From Euzebya sp. (GTDB lineage: Bacteria > Actinomycetota > Nitriliruptoria > Euzebyales > Euzebyaceae), in NCBI RefSeq assembly GCF_964222135.1, contig NZ_CAXQBR010000092.1, positions 1-54,310 on the forward strand: a stretch of 54,310 nt of DNA, written 5' to 3'. The position numbers and the translations under genes are program-made. The notes beneath the pieces were generated by a model, which was not told the DNA's origin, did no database searches, and was given only the letters and a program-made list of their open reading frames with translations. How positions within the stretch are numbered: the first letter of the stretch is position 1; each line of letters opens with the position of its first letter. This document shows positions 16,195 to 24,728 of this stretch, in pieces.

Positions 16195-17859
16195 ATGTCA
16201 CGTCCTGCCCTCCACCCCTCCCCCGCACGGCGGGCCGCCGTCCCCGTCGTGGTGCTGGCCGTCCTCCTGGCCCTGCTGCCCACCGCGGCGCGGGCCGAGT
16301 CGACCTGCATCGAGGACGCCCTCGCGGACGTCGAGGACCAGGCGAACGGCGAGCTGACCGGCGAGGTGCCCGAAGCCGACATCATCGCCGGCTGCATCGA
16401 CTACACCGACGAGTCCTTGGTGGTCAGCGTCGGCGTCGTCGCGCCGACGGACCCGGCGACCCACCCGGCGTGGGAGGGCTTCAGCTCCGCCGTCGGCGCG
16501 GCCATCGACGTCGGTGGCGAGCTCGACTCCGAGGGCAACGCCATCGAGGAGTTCGACCTGAACTACGGCCGGTTCGAGGGTGAGATCGTGGCGAGCGTGT
16601 TCGTCCACAACTCCGTGGAGGTCGCCTGCCAGGCCGACGCCACCTTCGACGGGACCCGCTACGTCATGACCGTCCCGCGGGACTGCCTGGGCGACCCCGA
16701 CGAGGTGCAGGTCGCGCCGTTCATCTTCTGGTCCTCCTCCGTCGAGGGGCAGGAGTCGGAGGGCTACTTCGACGAGGTGCCGACCCGACCGGCGTTCAGC
16801 GAGCCGCAGACCACCGCGGCCGACCCGGCGACCGCCGTCCAGCGCCTGGCCGGCCTGTCCCGCGTCGACACCGCGATCGCGGTCAGCCAGGACGACTTCG
16901 GCGACGGAGAGGCCGGCGCGGTCGTGCTGGCCCGCGCCGAGGAGTTCCCCGACGCGCTGGTCGCCGCGCCGCTCGCGGTGTCCCTCGACGCCCCGCTGCT
17001 GCTGACACCGGGCTTCGCGGTCGCCCAGGTCGTCGAGGACGAGATCAGCCGCGTCCTGCCTGACGGCGGCACCGTGTACCTCTCCGGCGGTGAGGCGGCG
17101 CTCGAGCCGGCCGTCGCCGAGGAGATCGCGGCGCTGGGCTACGCCGTCGAGCGCGTCGCCGGCGACACCCGCTACGCCACCGCCGTGGAGGTGGCGCGCC
17201 GCGCCGTCGCCGACCCCTCCCTGATCGTGGTGGCGGACGGCAACACGTTCCCCGACGCCCTCGTCGGCGGCTCGCTCGCGGCCAGCCAGGACGGGGTCGA
17301 GATCCTGACGAACGGCACCGAGCTCGACGCCACCGCGAGTGCGTACCTGGCCGAGCACCCCGACGCCGAGGTGCTCGCGATCGGCGCGACGGCCGCCCAG
17401 GCCGTCCCGGACGCCCAGTCCATCGCCGGTGAGGACGTCTTCGCGACCAGCGCCCTGGTCGCCGAGCAGCGCTACCCCGAGGCGAGCGGTGCGGCGATCG
17501 CGAGCGGCACGTCGTTCCCCGACGGCCTGGCTGGCGGCGCGCACGCCGGTCGGCGGGACATCCCGCTGCTGCTGACCCGGCCGGACCTCCTGCCGGACGC
17601 CGTCGAGGCCTACCTGGGCACCATCGCGCCCACCGAGCTGCTGGTCATGTACGGCGGCACCGCCGCGATCACGTACCCGGTGGAGGCGGCCGTCGACGCC
17701 GCCGCCACCGCGGAAGCCCCGACCGACGAGCCGACCGACGAGCCCACGGACGAGCCGACCGAGGAGCCGACCGAGGGGACCTGCCCCCTCCCCCTCCCCC
17801 CCGCGGACGGCCGGTGCCCCAGCGGCACCGGCCGTCCGCATTTGTGCACCGAGGGCTAA
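16195..17859 (+). CDS. Secreted protein with three cell-wall-binding type 2 repeats
   Basis: 554 residues. A signal peptide (Arg start, AAVPVVVLAVLLALLPTAARA, cleavage near residue 31) is followed by a 180-residue unique domain with three Cys. Three CW_binding_2 (PF04122-type) repeats follow at about 215-300, 310-400 and 410-500, each with R-x-x-G-x-x-R-x-x-T/F-A and FPDAL/FPDGL motifs (for example EFPDALVAAPLAV). These repeats bind wall polymers in Gram-positive bacteria. A PTDEPTDEPTEEPTE linker ends the protein. The last ~19 residues are encoded by a perfect 16-bp hairpin and are probably not functional. The TAA stop is also the -35 box of the flbD promoter. AGGAG precedes the ATG. Role next to hook and motor genes is unknown; a bushing between wall and flagellum, or filament-associated surface layer, is speculation. 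Confidence 0.85.
   Translation: MSRPALHPSPARRAAVPVVVLAVLLALLPTAARAESTCIEDALADVEDQANGELTGEVPEADIIAGCIDYTDESLVVSVGVVAPTDPATHPAWEGFSSAVGAAIDVGGELDSEGNAIEEFDLNYGRFEGEIVASVFVHNSVEVACQADATFDGTRYVMTVPRDCLGDPDEVQVAPFIFWSSSVEGQESEGYFDEVPTRPAFSEPQTTAADPATAVQRLAGLSRVDTAIAVSQDDFGDGEAGAVVLARAEEFPDALVAAPLAVSLDAPLLLTPGFAVAQVVEDEISRVLPDGGTVYLSGGEAALEPAVAEEIAALGYAVERVAGDTRYATAVEVARRAVADPSLIVVADGNTFPDALVGGSLAASQDGVEILTNGTELDATASAYLAEHPDAEVLAIGATAAQAVPDAQSIAGEDVFATSALVAEQRYPEASGAAIASGTSFPDGLAGGAHAGRRDIPLLLTRPDLLPDAVEAYLGTIAPTELLVMYGGTAAITYPVEAAVDAAATAEAPTDEPTDEPTDEPTEEPTEGTCPLPLPPADGRCPSGTGRPHLCTEG
17803..17839 (+). terminator. Perfect 16-bp hairpin inside the 3' end of the cell-wall-binding gene
   Basis: GCGGACGGCCGGTGCC (17803-17818) pairs without mismatch with GGCACCGGCCGTCCGC (17824-17839) over CCAGC, then ATTTGTG. 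It lies before the stop codon rather than after it; all three frames are open through it. Confidence 0.7.
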
Positions 17860-17883
17860 AGCTCCCCCGTGGGACGCCGATGG
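17857..17883 (+). promoter_or_regulatory. Sigma-28 promoter of the flbD-fliL operon
   Basis: TAAA (17857-17860), N15, GCCGATGG (17876-17883), identical in both boxes and spacing to the flgB promoter. The TAA is also the stop codon of the preceding gene. Leader to flbD is about 58 nt. Confidence 0.75.
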
Positions 17884-17947
17884 AACGGGTGCCAGCGGCC
17901 ACGGATCGGCCGCGGGATTCCACCACTAGGTCGCCAGGGACGGTGCC

Positions 17948-18241
17948 GTGATACGCCTCACTCGATTCAACGGGCAGCGCTTCGCGCTGAACCCCGATCT
18001 CATGGAACGCATCGAGGCGACGCCCGACACCGTGATCACCTTGGTGGACGGCACCCGTCACGTCGTCACCGAGGACATCGACGAGGTCATCGAGCGCGTG
18101 CGGTACTACCGCGCCGGCATCGTGGCCCTGTCACAGATGCTCGCCGTCCAGCTCGCTGACGGTGTCGAGGCCGCTCCGTCCACCACGGACGTCACGGCTC
18201 CGCCCCTGCGCCTCATCTCGCAGTCGGGAGGCGACAGCTGA
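17948..18241 (+). CDS. flbD: Flagellar protein FlbD
   Basis: Small 97-residue protein with the FlbD core LTRFNGQRFALNPDLMERIE followed by TPDTVITLVDGTRHVVTED, a family that regularly sits next to motor and export genes in Gram-positives and spirochaetes; its biochemical role is not established. GTG start. The last 30 residues after IDEVIERVRYYRAG are variable. Its stop overlaps the fliL ATG by one base. Confidence 0.85.
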   Translation: MIRLTRFNGQRFALNPDLMERIEATPDTVITLVDGTRHVVTEDIDEVIERVRYYRAGIVALSQMLAVQLADGVEAAPSTTDVTAPPLRLISQSGGDS

Positions 18242-18771
18242 TGGCCAAGCGCAAGAAGGACGCGGACGCGCAGGCGGCCGCCGGCCAGGCCGACGGCAAG
18301 AAGGCCAAGGGCGGCGAGGAGGGTGGCCACAAGAAGCGGAGCATGCTGATCCCCGCCGTGGTCGTGGCCCTGGCCGTGCTCGGCGGCGGCGCGATGGCCG
18401 GCGGCCTGATCGGTGGCGGCGGCGACGGTGCCGAGGCAGCCGAGACCGAGGGCGCCGAGGCCACGCCGACGCCGACGCCCACGCCCCTCGGCACCCTGCT
18501 CGAGCTCGAGTCCGTCACGATCAACCTCAACGGCGGGCACTTCCTGAAGCTCGGCGTCGCGGTCGAGCTCTCCGCGGAGGCCTCGGCGACCCAGCCGCCC
18601 ACCGCCCCGATCTACGACGCGATGATCGAGCTGTTCGGCCCCATGACCATGGAGGCCCTGACCGATCCCGGGACCCGCGAGGGGACGAAGCAGACGCTCC
18701 TGGCCGCGCTGTCGGACACCTACGGGGAGGACATCGTCGCGGTGTACTTCACCGAGTTCGTGATGCAGTAG
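18241..18771 (+). CDS. fliL: Flagellar basal-body protein FliL
   Basis: Stator-associated membrane protein, 176 residues: Lys-rich cytoplasmic N-terminus, one TM helix at about 36-57 (MLIPAVVVALAVLGGGAMAG), an acidic Thr/Pro linker, then the periplasmic FliL domain beginning LLELESVTINLNGGHFLKLG and ending VYFTEFVMQ, the usual FliL terminus. motA/motB, its partners, are not in this window. Confidence 0.9.
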   Translation: MAKRKKDADAQAAAGQADGKKAKGGEEGGHKKRSMLIPAVVVALAVLGGGAMAGGLIGGGGDGAEAAETEGAEATPTPTPTPLGTLLELESVTINLNGGHFLKLGVAVELSAEASATQPPTAPIYDAMIELFGPMTMEALTDPGTREGTKQTLLAALSDTYGEDIVAVYFTEFVMQ

Positions 18772-18782
18772 CGACGAGGTTC

Positions 18783-18809
18783 TCAGGTGTGGACCGATCG
18801 TGCCGATCG
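18783..18809 (+). promoter_or_regulatory. Possible internal sigma-28 promoter before fliM
   Basis: TCAG (18783-18786), N15, GCCGATCG (18802-18809) in the 46-base gap between fliL and fliM. It has the same form as the fliC promoter. Transcription would start at or next to GTG 18818, giving a nearly leaderless message. Confidence 0.5.
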
Positions 18810-18817
18810 GAGTCCAC

Positions 18818-19837
18818 GTGAGCGCCTCAGCAGCACCCGCGGTGTCGACCCTCATCACGGTCGACCAGACCGGGACGCCCCGTGAGCGGAAGGTATCCGC
18901 CTACGACTTCAAGCGTCCCAACAAGGTCAGCCGCGATCACGTGCGCGCGCTCCAGCTGGTCCACGAGACCTTCGCGCGGCAGTTCTCGACGATCCTGTCG
19001 AGCACCCTGCGGGCGCTGACGCCGATCTCCATCGCGGCGATCGAGCAGCACACCTACGACGAGTACGTCAGCCCGCTGCCGAGCCCCACGTTCATGGCGA
19101 TCCTCGCCGTGGACCCGCTGCCGGGCCAGGGCATCTTCCACCTGCCGCTGCACGCGGCGATGGAGATCGTCGACCGGCTCCTCGGCGGTCCCGGGGGCAA
19201 CACGCACCCCGACCGGCCCCTCACGGAGATCGAGATCGGGGTGCTCCGCGGACTGCTCGAGCGGGTCATGCGTGAGCTGACCTACGCGTTCGAGTCCTTC
19301 CTCGACGTCGAGACGCGCATCACCTCCACGGAGTCGAACCCGCAGTTCGCCCAGATCGTGGCGCTCAGCGACATGGTCGTCGTGGCCACCTACGACATCG
19401 CCATCGGGGACGACACCTGGGAGGCATCGCTGTGCTTCCCCTACCTGATGCTGCAGCCGGCGCTCGAGGCCTACACCGAGTCCAAGCGGTCCCACGACGC
19501 CGACGCCCACGACCTCGGGCAGGTGCAGGCCATGCTGACCGACCACCTCCACGAGGCGCCGGTCGACCTGGCGGTGCACTTCAACCCCGTCACGCTGTCC
19601 GCCCAGGAGATCGTCGAGCTGCAGACCGGCGACGTCCTGCCGCTGCGCCACCGCGTGGCCGAGCCGCTGACGGTGACCGTCGGCGGCGTCCCCTGCTTCT
19701 CGGCGATGCCGGGGCGCCAGGGCCGGCGGTCCGCCGCCCTGGTCATCCCCTCGGCCCACGGCCCGGACGACGTGTCCGCAGCCCTGGGCGAGCTCTCCCC
19801 CCACCCGACCACCACCCCCGCTGACGAGGACCTCTGA
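18818..19837 (+). CDS. fliM: Flagellar motor switch protein FliM
   Basis: C-ring protein that binds CheY-P in chemotactic bacteria. 339 residues: KVSAYDFKRPNKVSRDHVRA is the diagnostic start of the FliM core, and LSSTLRALTPISIAAIEQHT, MEIVDRLLGGPGG and LTEIEIGVLRGLLERVMREL follow, with the C-terminal SpoA domain at about 240-320. The N-terminal CheY-binding LSQxEIDxLL motif is not visible, so CheY contact may differ or be absent. GTG 18818 is preferred over GTG 18800, which lies inside the promoter; GGAG is at 18809-18812. Overlaps fliN by one base. Confidence 0.94.
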   Translation: MSASAAPAVSTLITVDQTGTPRERKVSAYDFKRPNKVSRDHVRALQLVHETFARQFSTILSSTLRALTPISIAAIEQHTYDEYVSPLPSPTFMAILAVDPLPGQGIFHLPLHAAMEIVDRLLGGPGGNTHPDRPLTEIEIGVLRGLLERVMRELTYAFESFLDVETRITSTESNPQFAQIVALSDMVVVATYDIAIGDDTWEASLCFPYLMLQPALEAYTESKRSHDADAHDLGQVQAMLTDHLHEAPVDLAVHFNPVTLSAQEIVELQTGDVLPLRHRVAEPLTVTVGGVPCFSAMPGRQGRRSAALVIPSAHGPDDVSAALGELSPHPTTTPADEDL

Positions 19838-20901
19838 TGAGCGAGTCACTCCTCCACGAGACCGCACAGGCCGTGGCCCGCCGGATCGGCGACCGGCTGC
19901 CCGCCGCGTTCGCCATGGACGCCGGCGAGGTCGTCGTCTCGAGCGACCCGGACGCCCACGCGCTGCCGGCCGACGCCGTCGCGGTCCGCTTCGAGCTCGG
20001 TCCGGACGCCGCGCTGGTCATCGCCCTCACCGCGGACACCGCCGAGGCGCTCGCCAGCCAGGAGTCCGCCGCGTCCGCGGCCGAGGCGCTGGACCGGGTC
20101 GTCATCGACATCGCCGCCGACCTCGCCCCGCTCTTCGACGGCGCCGCCCCCACCCCGGGGGAGGGGACCGAGGTCGCCGCCGACGAGGCCCTGGCGACCG
20201 GACCGGGTGACGCGGTCAGCGTCGCGCTGGACGACGCCGGCACCCACCGCGCCACCGTCGGCCTGCGGATGGTCATCAGCGACGAGCTGATGGGCGTCGG
20301 CGTGCTCGACCCGGCCTACGCAGACGAGGTCGACGCCGACCAGGCCCTCGTGGACGCCGGGTACGCCGGAGCCGCGGATGCGGGCGCCGTCGGCCAGCCC
20401 CTCGTCGACCAGCCCCTCGGCCAGCCCGCGGGCGGCTACACGGACCAGCCAGGCCCTGTCGGCCAGGCTCCTGTCGGCCAGCCCCCGGTCGCCCAGGCGG
20501 TCCCCGTCGCCCAGGCAGGTGCCGCCCCCCAACCCGGTCGCCAGCGCGTCGTGTCGGAGCCGGTGGGCGAGGCCCACCCCGCGGACTTCGCCTCCTTCGA
20601 CGGCCTCTCCTCGCTGCCCGGCTCGGCGCACCCGATGACGATGCTGAGCGACGTCGAGATGGGCGTCACCGCCGAGCTCGGCCGCACGCGGCTGAGCGTC
20701 CGCGAGGTGCTCGCCCTCAGCCCCGGCTCGATCATCGAGCTCGACCGCGCCGCCGGCAGCCCGGTGGACGTCGTCGTCAACGGCACCCTCATCGCCCGCG
20801 GCGAGGTCGTCGTGATCGACGAGGAGTTCGGCATCCGCATCACCGAGATCATGGGCATGGGCGCCGACAGCGCCCGCCACCCCCTCCGGGTGGCGCAGTA
20901 G
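19837..20901 (+). CDS. fliN: Flagellar motor switch protein FliN (long form)
   Basis: 354 residues, far longer than the usual 100-140. The SpoA/FliN domain is at about 267-345 (MLSDVEMGVTAELGRTRLSV, REVLALSPGSIIELDRAAGS, PVDVVVNGTLIARGEVVVID). Residues 1-160 form an Ala/Asp/Glu-rich domain resembling the CheC/FliY-like N-terminal region seen in Gram-positive FliY, but without an obvious CheC E-x-x-N phosphatase motif. The two parts are joined by a Gly/Gln/Pro/Val-rich repeat linker (GQPLVDQPLGQPAG). Overlaps fliM; stop is 2 bases before fliO. Confidence 0.92.
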   Translation: MSESLLHETAQAVARRIGDRLPAAFAMDAGEVVVSSDPDAHALPADAVAVRFELGPDAALVIALTADTAEALASQESAASAAEALDRVVIDIAADLAPLFDGAAPTPGEGTEVAADEALATGPGDAVSVALDDAGTHRATVGLRMVISDELMGVGVLDPAYADEVDADQALVDAGYAGAADAGAVGQPLVDQPLGQPAGGYTDQPGPVGQAPVGQPPVAQAVPVAQAGAAPQPGRQRVVSEPVGEAHPADFASFDGLSSLPGSAHPMTMLSDVEMGVTAELGRTRLSVREVLALSPGSIIELDRAAGSPVDVVVNGTLIARGEVVVIDEEFGIRITEIMGMGADSARHPLRVAQ

Positions 20902-20903
20902 CC

Positions 20904-21425
20904 ATGCCCGACGTCTCGCTCGCCGCCATGGCCCTCCGCCTCGCCATCTCCATGGGCGTGGTCGTCGGGCTGATGCTGCTGGCCGCCAAGCTCCTGCGAC
21001 GCGCGCAGGCCGCCGCCGCGAGCAGCGGCGCCAAGCGCGGCCGCGCCGCGGTCGTCCGCACCCCGATCGACGTCGCCTCCCTGGCGCCCCTCACCCGGGG
21101 TGCCTCGGTGGCGATCGTCCGAGCCGCCGGCCGCGAGCTGGTCCTCGGCGTCACCGAGACCCAGGTCACCCTCCTCCACTCCGGCATCGAGACCCGCGCG
21201 GTCGACGAGGACCGGGCGGCGGAGCTCGACCTGACCCGCATCGCACTCGACCTCGACGGGCCGGACGCCCGTCTCGATTCAGATGAGGCCACCTCGGTGG
21301 CCGGCATCGGCGCCGCACGGATCGCGGCCTCGATCCCCGACCTGGGCGGCATGCCCGGTGAGCGGGGGCAGTCAGCATGGACGGAGGCCCTCGAGACGTT
21401 GCGAGCCAGGACCGTCAGGCGCTAG
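20904..21425 (+). CDS. fliO: Flagellar biosynthesis protein FliO
   Basis: 173 residues with one N-terminal TM helix (about 8-25, LRLAISMGVVVGLMLLAAKL) and a cytoplasmic region with VRAAGRELVLGVTETQVTLL, the typical FliO beta segment. FliO helps assemble the FliPQR export gate. Location directly before fliP is standard. The C-terminal 60 residues are variable. Confidence 0.85.
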   Translation: MPDVSLAAMALRLAISMGVVVGLMLLAAKLLRRAQAAAASSGAKRGRAAVVRTPIDVASLAPLTRGASVAIVRAAGRELVLGVTETQVTLLHSGIETRAVDEDRAAELDLTRIALDLDGPDARLDSDEATSVAGIGAARIAASIPDLGGMPGERGQSAWTEALETLRARTVRR

Positions 21426-21470
21426 CGCCACGATGATCTGAGCCTCGCGCGTCGGCTGGAGCAGCCGACC

Positions 21471-22352
21471 GTGACCTCCTCACACCCGCGGAGCCTACGT
21501 TCCGCAGTCCTCAGTCTGCTCACGGTGATCCTCATCGTGGTGCTGGCCGGGCCCGCCGCGGCCCAGACCCCCCTCGACCCGCCGCTGGTCCCCGACCGCG
21601 TCGCCCCGATCGACGCCGCCGCACCCCAGCCCGGTGACGCCGCCGCCGCGGACGCGGCCGGGCTCGTCGCCGGGGACGGCCCCGAGGCCCAGTTCAACCT
21701 GGACCTCGGCAACACCGTCCAGGAGCCGTCGCAGAGCCTGACGATCATCGTCCTGCTGACGCTGCTCAGCCTGGCGCCGTCGCTGCTGGTGATGATGACC
21801 AGCTTCACGCGGATCGTGATCGTGCTGAGCATCGTCCGCCAGGCCATCGGCCTCCCGACGGTGCCGCCGAACCAGATCGTCGTCGGCCTGGCGCTGTTCC
21901 TGTCGATCTTCACGATGGCGCCGACGCTGCAGGAGATCAACGAGGTCGCCCTGCAGCCGCTGCTCGCCTCCGAGATCGACCAGGGCGAGGCCATCGGCCT
22001 GGCGCAGGCGCCGATCCGCGAGTTCATGATGGGGCAGGTCGGCGAGGCCGAGCTGGCGCTGTTCGTCGACGCCTCCGGGGAGGGACGACCGGCGACGCCG
22101 GACGACGTGGCCTTCACCTCGCTGGTGCCGGCCTTCGTCCTGAGCGAGCTCAAGGCCGCGTTCATCATCGCCTTCGTGGTGTTCATCCCGTTCCTCATCG
22201 TGGACCTGATCACCGCCTCGGTCCTGATGAGCATGGGCATGATGATGCTGCCGCCGGTCCTCGTGTCCCTCCCCTTCAAGCTGCTGCTCTTCGTCATGGT
22301 CGACGGGTGGACCCTCGTCGTCCGCTCGCTGCTGGAGTCCTTCGCGACATGA
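21471..22352 (+). CDS. fliP: Flagellar export gate protein FliP
   Basis: 293 residues. Cleavable signal peptide (LLTVILIVVLAGPAAAQ) as usual for FliP, a 50-residue Ala/Pro/Asp linker, then the conserved core: LTIIVLLTLLSLAPSLLVMM, TSFTRIVIVLSIVRQAIGL, PPNQIVVGLALFLSIFTM and LVPAFVLSELKAAFIIAF. GTG start 45 bases after fliO. Overlaps fliQ by 4 bases. Confidence 0.96.
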   Translation: MTSSHPRSLRSAVLSLLTVILIVVLAGPAAAQTPLDPPLVPDRVAPIDAAAPQPGDAAAADAAGLVAGDGPEAQFNLDLGNTVQEPSQSLTIIVLLTLLSLAPSLLVMMTSFTRIVIVLSIVRQAIGLPTVPPNQIVVGLALFLSIFTMAPTLQEINEVALQPLLASEIDQGEAIGLAQAPIREFMMGQVGEAELALFVDASGEGRPATPDDVAFTSLVPAFVLSELKAAFIIAFVVFIPFLIVDLITASVLMSMGMMMLPPVLVSLPFKLLLFVMVDGWTLVVRSLLESFAT

Positions 22353-22618
22353 GCGACACCCAGGTCATGGAGATCGGCGTCCAGGCCCTCTGGCTGGCCG
22401 TCAAGCTCGGCGCCCCCGTCCTGATCGTGGCCCTCGCGATCGGCCTGATCGTCGGCCTGCTGCAGGCCGTCACCCAGGTCCAGGAGGTCACCCTCACCTT
22501 CGTCCCGAAGTTCATCGGCGTCGTCGTGGTCTTCGTCGTCGCGGGCAACTGGATGCTCAGCGAGATCGTGAGCTTCACCCGCGCCCTGTTCGACATGGTC
22601 CCGGCGCTGCTGGGCTAG
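22349..22618 (+). CDS. fliQ: Flagellar export gate protein FliQ
   Basis: 89 residues, two TM helices (about 15-39 and 49-70) with the FliQ pattern GAPVLIVALAIGLIVGLLQA, VTQVQEVTLTFVPKFI. Start ATG 22349 overlaps the fliP stop (ATGA) and matches family length; a longer frame upstream is a shadow of fliP. The stop is followed by a run of 12 C before fliR. Confidence 0.95.
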   Translation: MSDTQVMEIGVQALWLAVKLGAPVLIVALAIGLIVGLLQAVTQVQEVTLTFVPKFIGVVVVFVVAGNWMLSEIVSFTRALFDMVPALLG

Positions 22619-22622
22619 GCCG

Positions 22623-22634
22623 CCCCCCCCCCCC
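22623..22634 (+). repeat. C12 homopolymer directly before fliR start
   Basis: Twelve consecutive C residues lie 5 bases before the fliR ATG, where a ribosome-binding site would be. No purine-rich site is present between fliQ and fliR. Runs of this length are prone to slippage in replication and in sequencing. Confidence 0.9.
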
Positions 22635-22639
22635 GCACC

Positions 22640-23401
22640 ATGGACCTGCAGATCGACCAGTACCTCCTGACCGGCTTCCTCCTGGCCGTCGTCCGGGCCG
22701 GTGCGTGGCTGCTCGTGATCCCGCCCCTCAACTCCCCCATCGTGCCGGTGCAGGTGAGGGTCGGGCTCGCGACGACGCTCGCGGTGTACGCCGCGCCCGT
22801 GCTCGCCGCCGAGCAGGTCCCCGTCGAGATCGGCCCGCTGATCATGGCCGGTGGCTTCCAGGTCGTCCTCGGCCTGTCCCTCGGCTTCCTCGTGAACCTG
22901 CTGTTCTCCGCCATCGGCGCCGCCGGCGAGCTGATCGACATCTTCGGCGGCATCAGCATCCAGCCGGCGTTCGACCCGATGACCGGCGGGACCGGGTCGG
23001 GCTTCGCGCGGATCTACCAGACCGTCGGCGTCACCCTGCTGTTCGCCGTCGGCGGGCACCTGCTGATCGTCCGCGGGTTCATCGAGTCGTTCAAGGCGAT
23101 CGGGGTGTCCGGGCTCGACCTCACGAACCTCCGCGAGCTGCTGATCGGCAACCTCGGGCACTTCCTGCTGGCGGCCGTCGAGATCGCGGCCCCGATCATC
23201 GCCGTCGCGTTCCTGATCGAGGTCGGCCAGGGCCTGGTCGCCCGCGCCGCGCCGCAGATGAACGTCTTCCTGGCGGTCATGCCGCTGAAGATCCTCGTGA
23301 CGATCGTGATCGTCGCGGTGGCGCTGCCGCTGCTGCCCGGCATCGTGTCCACCCTGGTCGAGGCGGGCGTCTCGGACGCCATGGCCCTCGGGGGGCGCTA
23401 G
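22640..23401 (+). CDS. fliR: Flagellar export gate protein FliR
   Basis: 253 residues with six predicted TM helices and family segments RAGAWLLVIPPLNSPIVPVQ, VRVGLATTLAVY, GFLVNLLFSAIGAAGELIDI and AAPQMNVFLAVMPLKILVTI. Completes the FliPQR gate. Translation probably depends on reinitiation after fliQ (21 bases away) because the C12 tract occupies the ribosome-site position. flhB starts directly after the TAG. Confidence 0.95.
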   Translation: MDLQIDQYLLTGFLLAVVRAGAWLLVIPPLNSPIVPVQVRVGLATTLAVYAAPVLAAEQVPVEIGPLIMAGGFQVVLGLSLGFLVNLLFSAIGAAGELIDIFGGISIQPAFDPMTGGTGSGFARIYQTVGVTLLFAVGGHLLIVRGFIESFKAIGVSGLDLTNLRELLIGNLGHFLLAAVEIAAPIIAVAFLIEVGQGLVARAAPQMNVFLAVMPLKILVTIVIVAVALPLLPGIVSTLVEAGVSDAMALGGR

Positions 23402-24559
23402 ATGGCGCAGTCCCAGGCCGGTGAGAAGACCGAGAAGCCGAGTCCGAAGCGCAAGAAGGACGCGCGCAAGGACGGGCAGATCCCGCGCAGCAACGACATC
23501 GGCGGGTGGCTGATGCTGCTGACGACCGCGTGGCTCATGCCGATGGTCGTCCGCAGCGGCTTCGAGCAGCTGCGCGGCATGCTCACGTCGATCCAGCAGG
23601 TGCTGGACGGCGGCGAGGGCGAGCTGATCGGCTTCTTCGGCGACGCGATCCTCGGGGGCACCCTCGTCATGGCCCCGCCGGTCCTACTGGCCATGCTCCT
23701 CGGCGTCGGCTCCCAGGTCGCCCAGATCGGGTGGGCGCCGAAGAAGATGAAGCCCGACTTCAAGAAGCTGAACCCCTTCAAGGGCATCAAGCAGATGGTC
23801 GGGATGCGCGCCGCCTGGGAGACGGTCAAGAACCTCCTCAAGCTCGCCGCCATCGTCATCGTGTCGGTCGGGCCCATTACGACGATCTACGAGACGCTCG
23901 TCGCGAGCGGCAGCACCATGAACGTCCCCGCCGTCGCCGGGCTGATCGCCGAGTCGACGCTCGGGGTCCTCCGCAACGTCTCCATCATCGGGTTGGCGAT
24001 CGCGGCCGCGGACTACCTCCAGTCGAAGAAGCAGATCGACAAGCAGATCAAGATGACCAAGCAGGAGGTCAAGGAGGAGAACAAACAGAACGAGGGCGAC
24101 CCGATGGTGAAGGGCCAGATCCGCCAACGGCAGATGGCGATGAGCCGCAACCGGATGATGGCCGCCGTCCCCGACGCCGACGTCATCATCGTCAACCCGA
24201 CCCACATCGCGGTCGCCATGCGCTACGACCCGACGGCAGGCGCCCCGAAGGTGCTCGCGAAGGGCGCCGGGGCGGTCGCGGACCGGATCCGCGAGCTGGC
24301 CGACGAGTCCCACATCCCGATCGTCCGCGACATCCCCCTCGCCCGGACCGTGTACCGGCTGGTGGAGATCGACCAGCAGATCCCTGTGGAGCTCTACGAG
24401 GCCGTCGCCCGGGTCCTCGCCTTCGTCTACGCCCTGCGCGCGAAGGGCCGCGCGGCGGGCACGCACGAGTCGCCGTTCGCCACCGCCCACGAGCCGTTGA
24501 CGGCGCTCGAGAAGCCCCGCCGCGGGGCAGTCCCGTCCTCGGAGCTCGTGCCGACGTAG
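23402..24559 (+). CDS. flhB: Flagellar export switch protein FlhB
   Basis: 385 residues: Lys-rich N-terminus (EKTEKPSPKRKKDARKDGQI), four TM helices, and the cytoplasmic domain with the self-cleaving NPTH motif in VIIVNPTHIAVAMRYDP near residue 265, intact. A following GAPKVLAKGAGAVADRIREL and IPIVRDIPLARTVYRLVEI are typical. Extra 40-residue tail. ATG abuts the fliR stop. Last gene of the fliO-flhB run; a 200-base gap follows. Confidence 0.96.
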   Translation: MAQSQAGEKTEKPSPKRKKDARKDGQIPRSNDIGGWLMLLTTAWLMPMVVRSGFEQLRGMLTSIQQVLDGGEGELIGFFGDAILGGTLVMAPPVLLAMLLGVGSQVAQIGWAPKKMKPDFKKLNPFKGIKQMVGMRAAWETVKNLLKLAAIVIVSVGPITTIYETLVASGSTMNVPAVAGLIAESTLGVLRNVSIIGLAIAAADYLQSKKQIDKQIKMTKQEVKEENKQNEGDPMVKGQIRQRQMAMSRNRMMAAVPDADVIIVNPTHIAVAMRYDPTAGAPKVLAKGAGAVADRIRELADESHIPIVRDIPLARTVYRLVEIDQQIPVELYEAVARVLAFVYALRAKGRAAGTHESPFATAHEPLTALEKPRRGAVPSSELVPT

Positions 24560-24728
24560 GCAACCCAGAGCGTCAGCACCCGACTGCACGTCGTCCTGTC
24601 GGTGTTCGGGCGGAACTGCCCGTCGTCCGGCACCCTCCCGGACGGCGTGCTGGCGGGGCGAGCGGCGGGACCGGATCGCGTGCAGTTGGCGCCGGCACCC
24701 TGACCACGTCGCGTAATGCACAACTCCT
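24560..24728 (+). other. Intergenic region after flhB
   Basis: About 170 bases without a plausible gene on either strand. It holds scattered GC-rich inverted matches (for example around 24636-24655) but no clean terminator. The last 20 bases become AT-rich and lead into the ArsR promoter. Confidence 0.5.
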
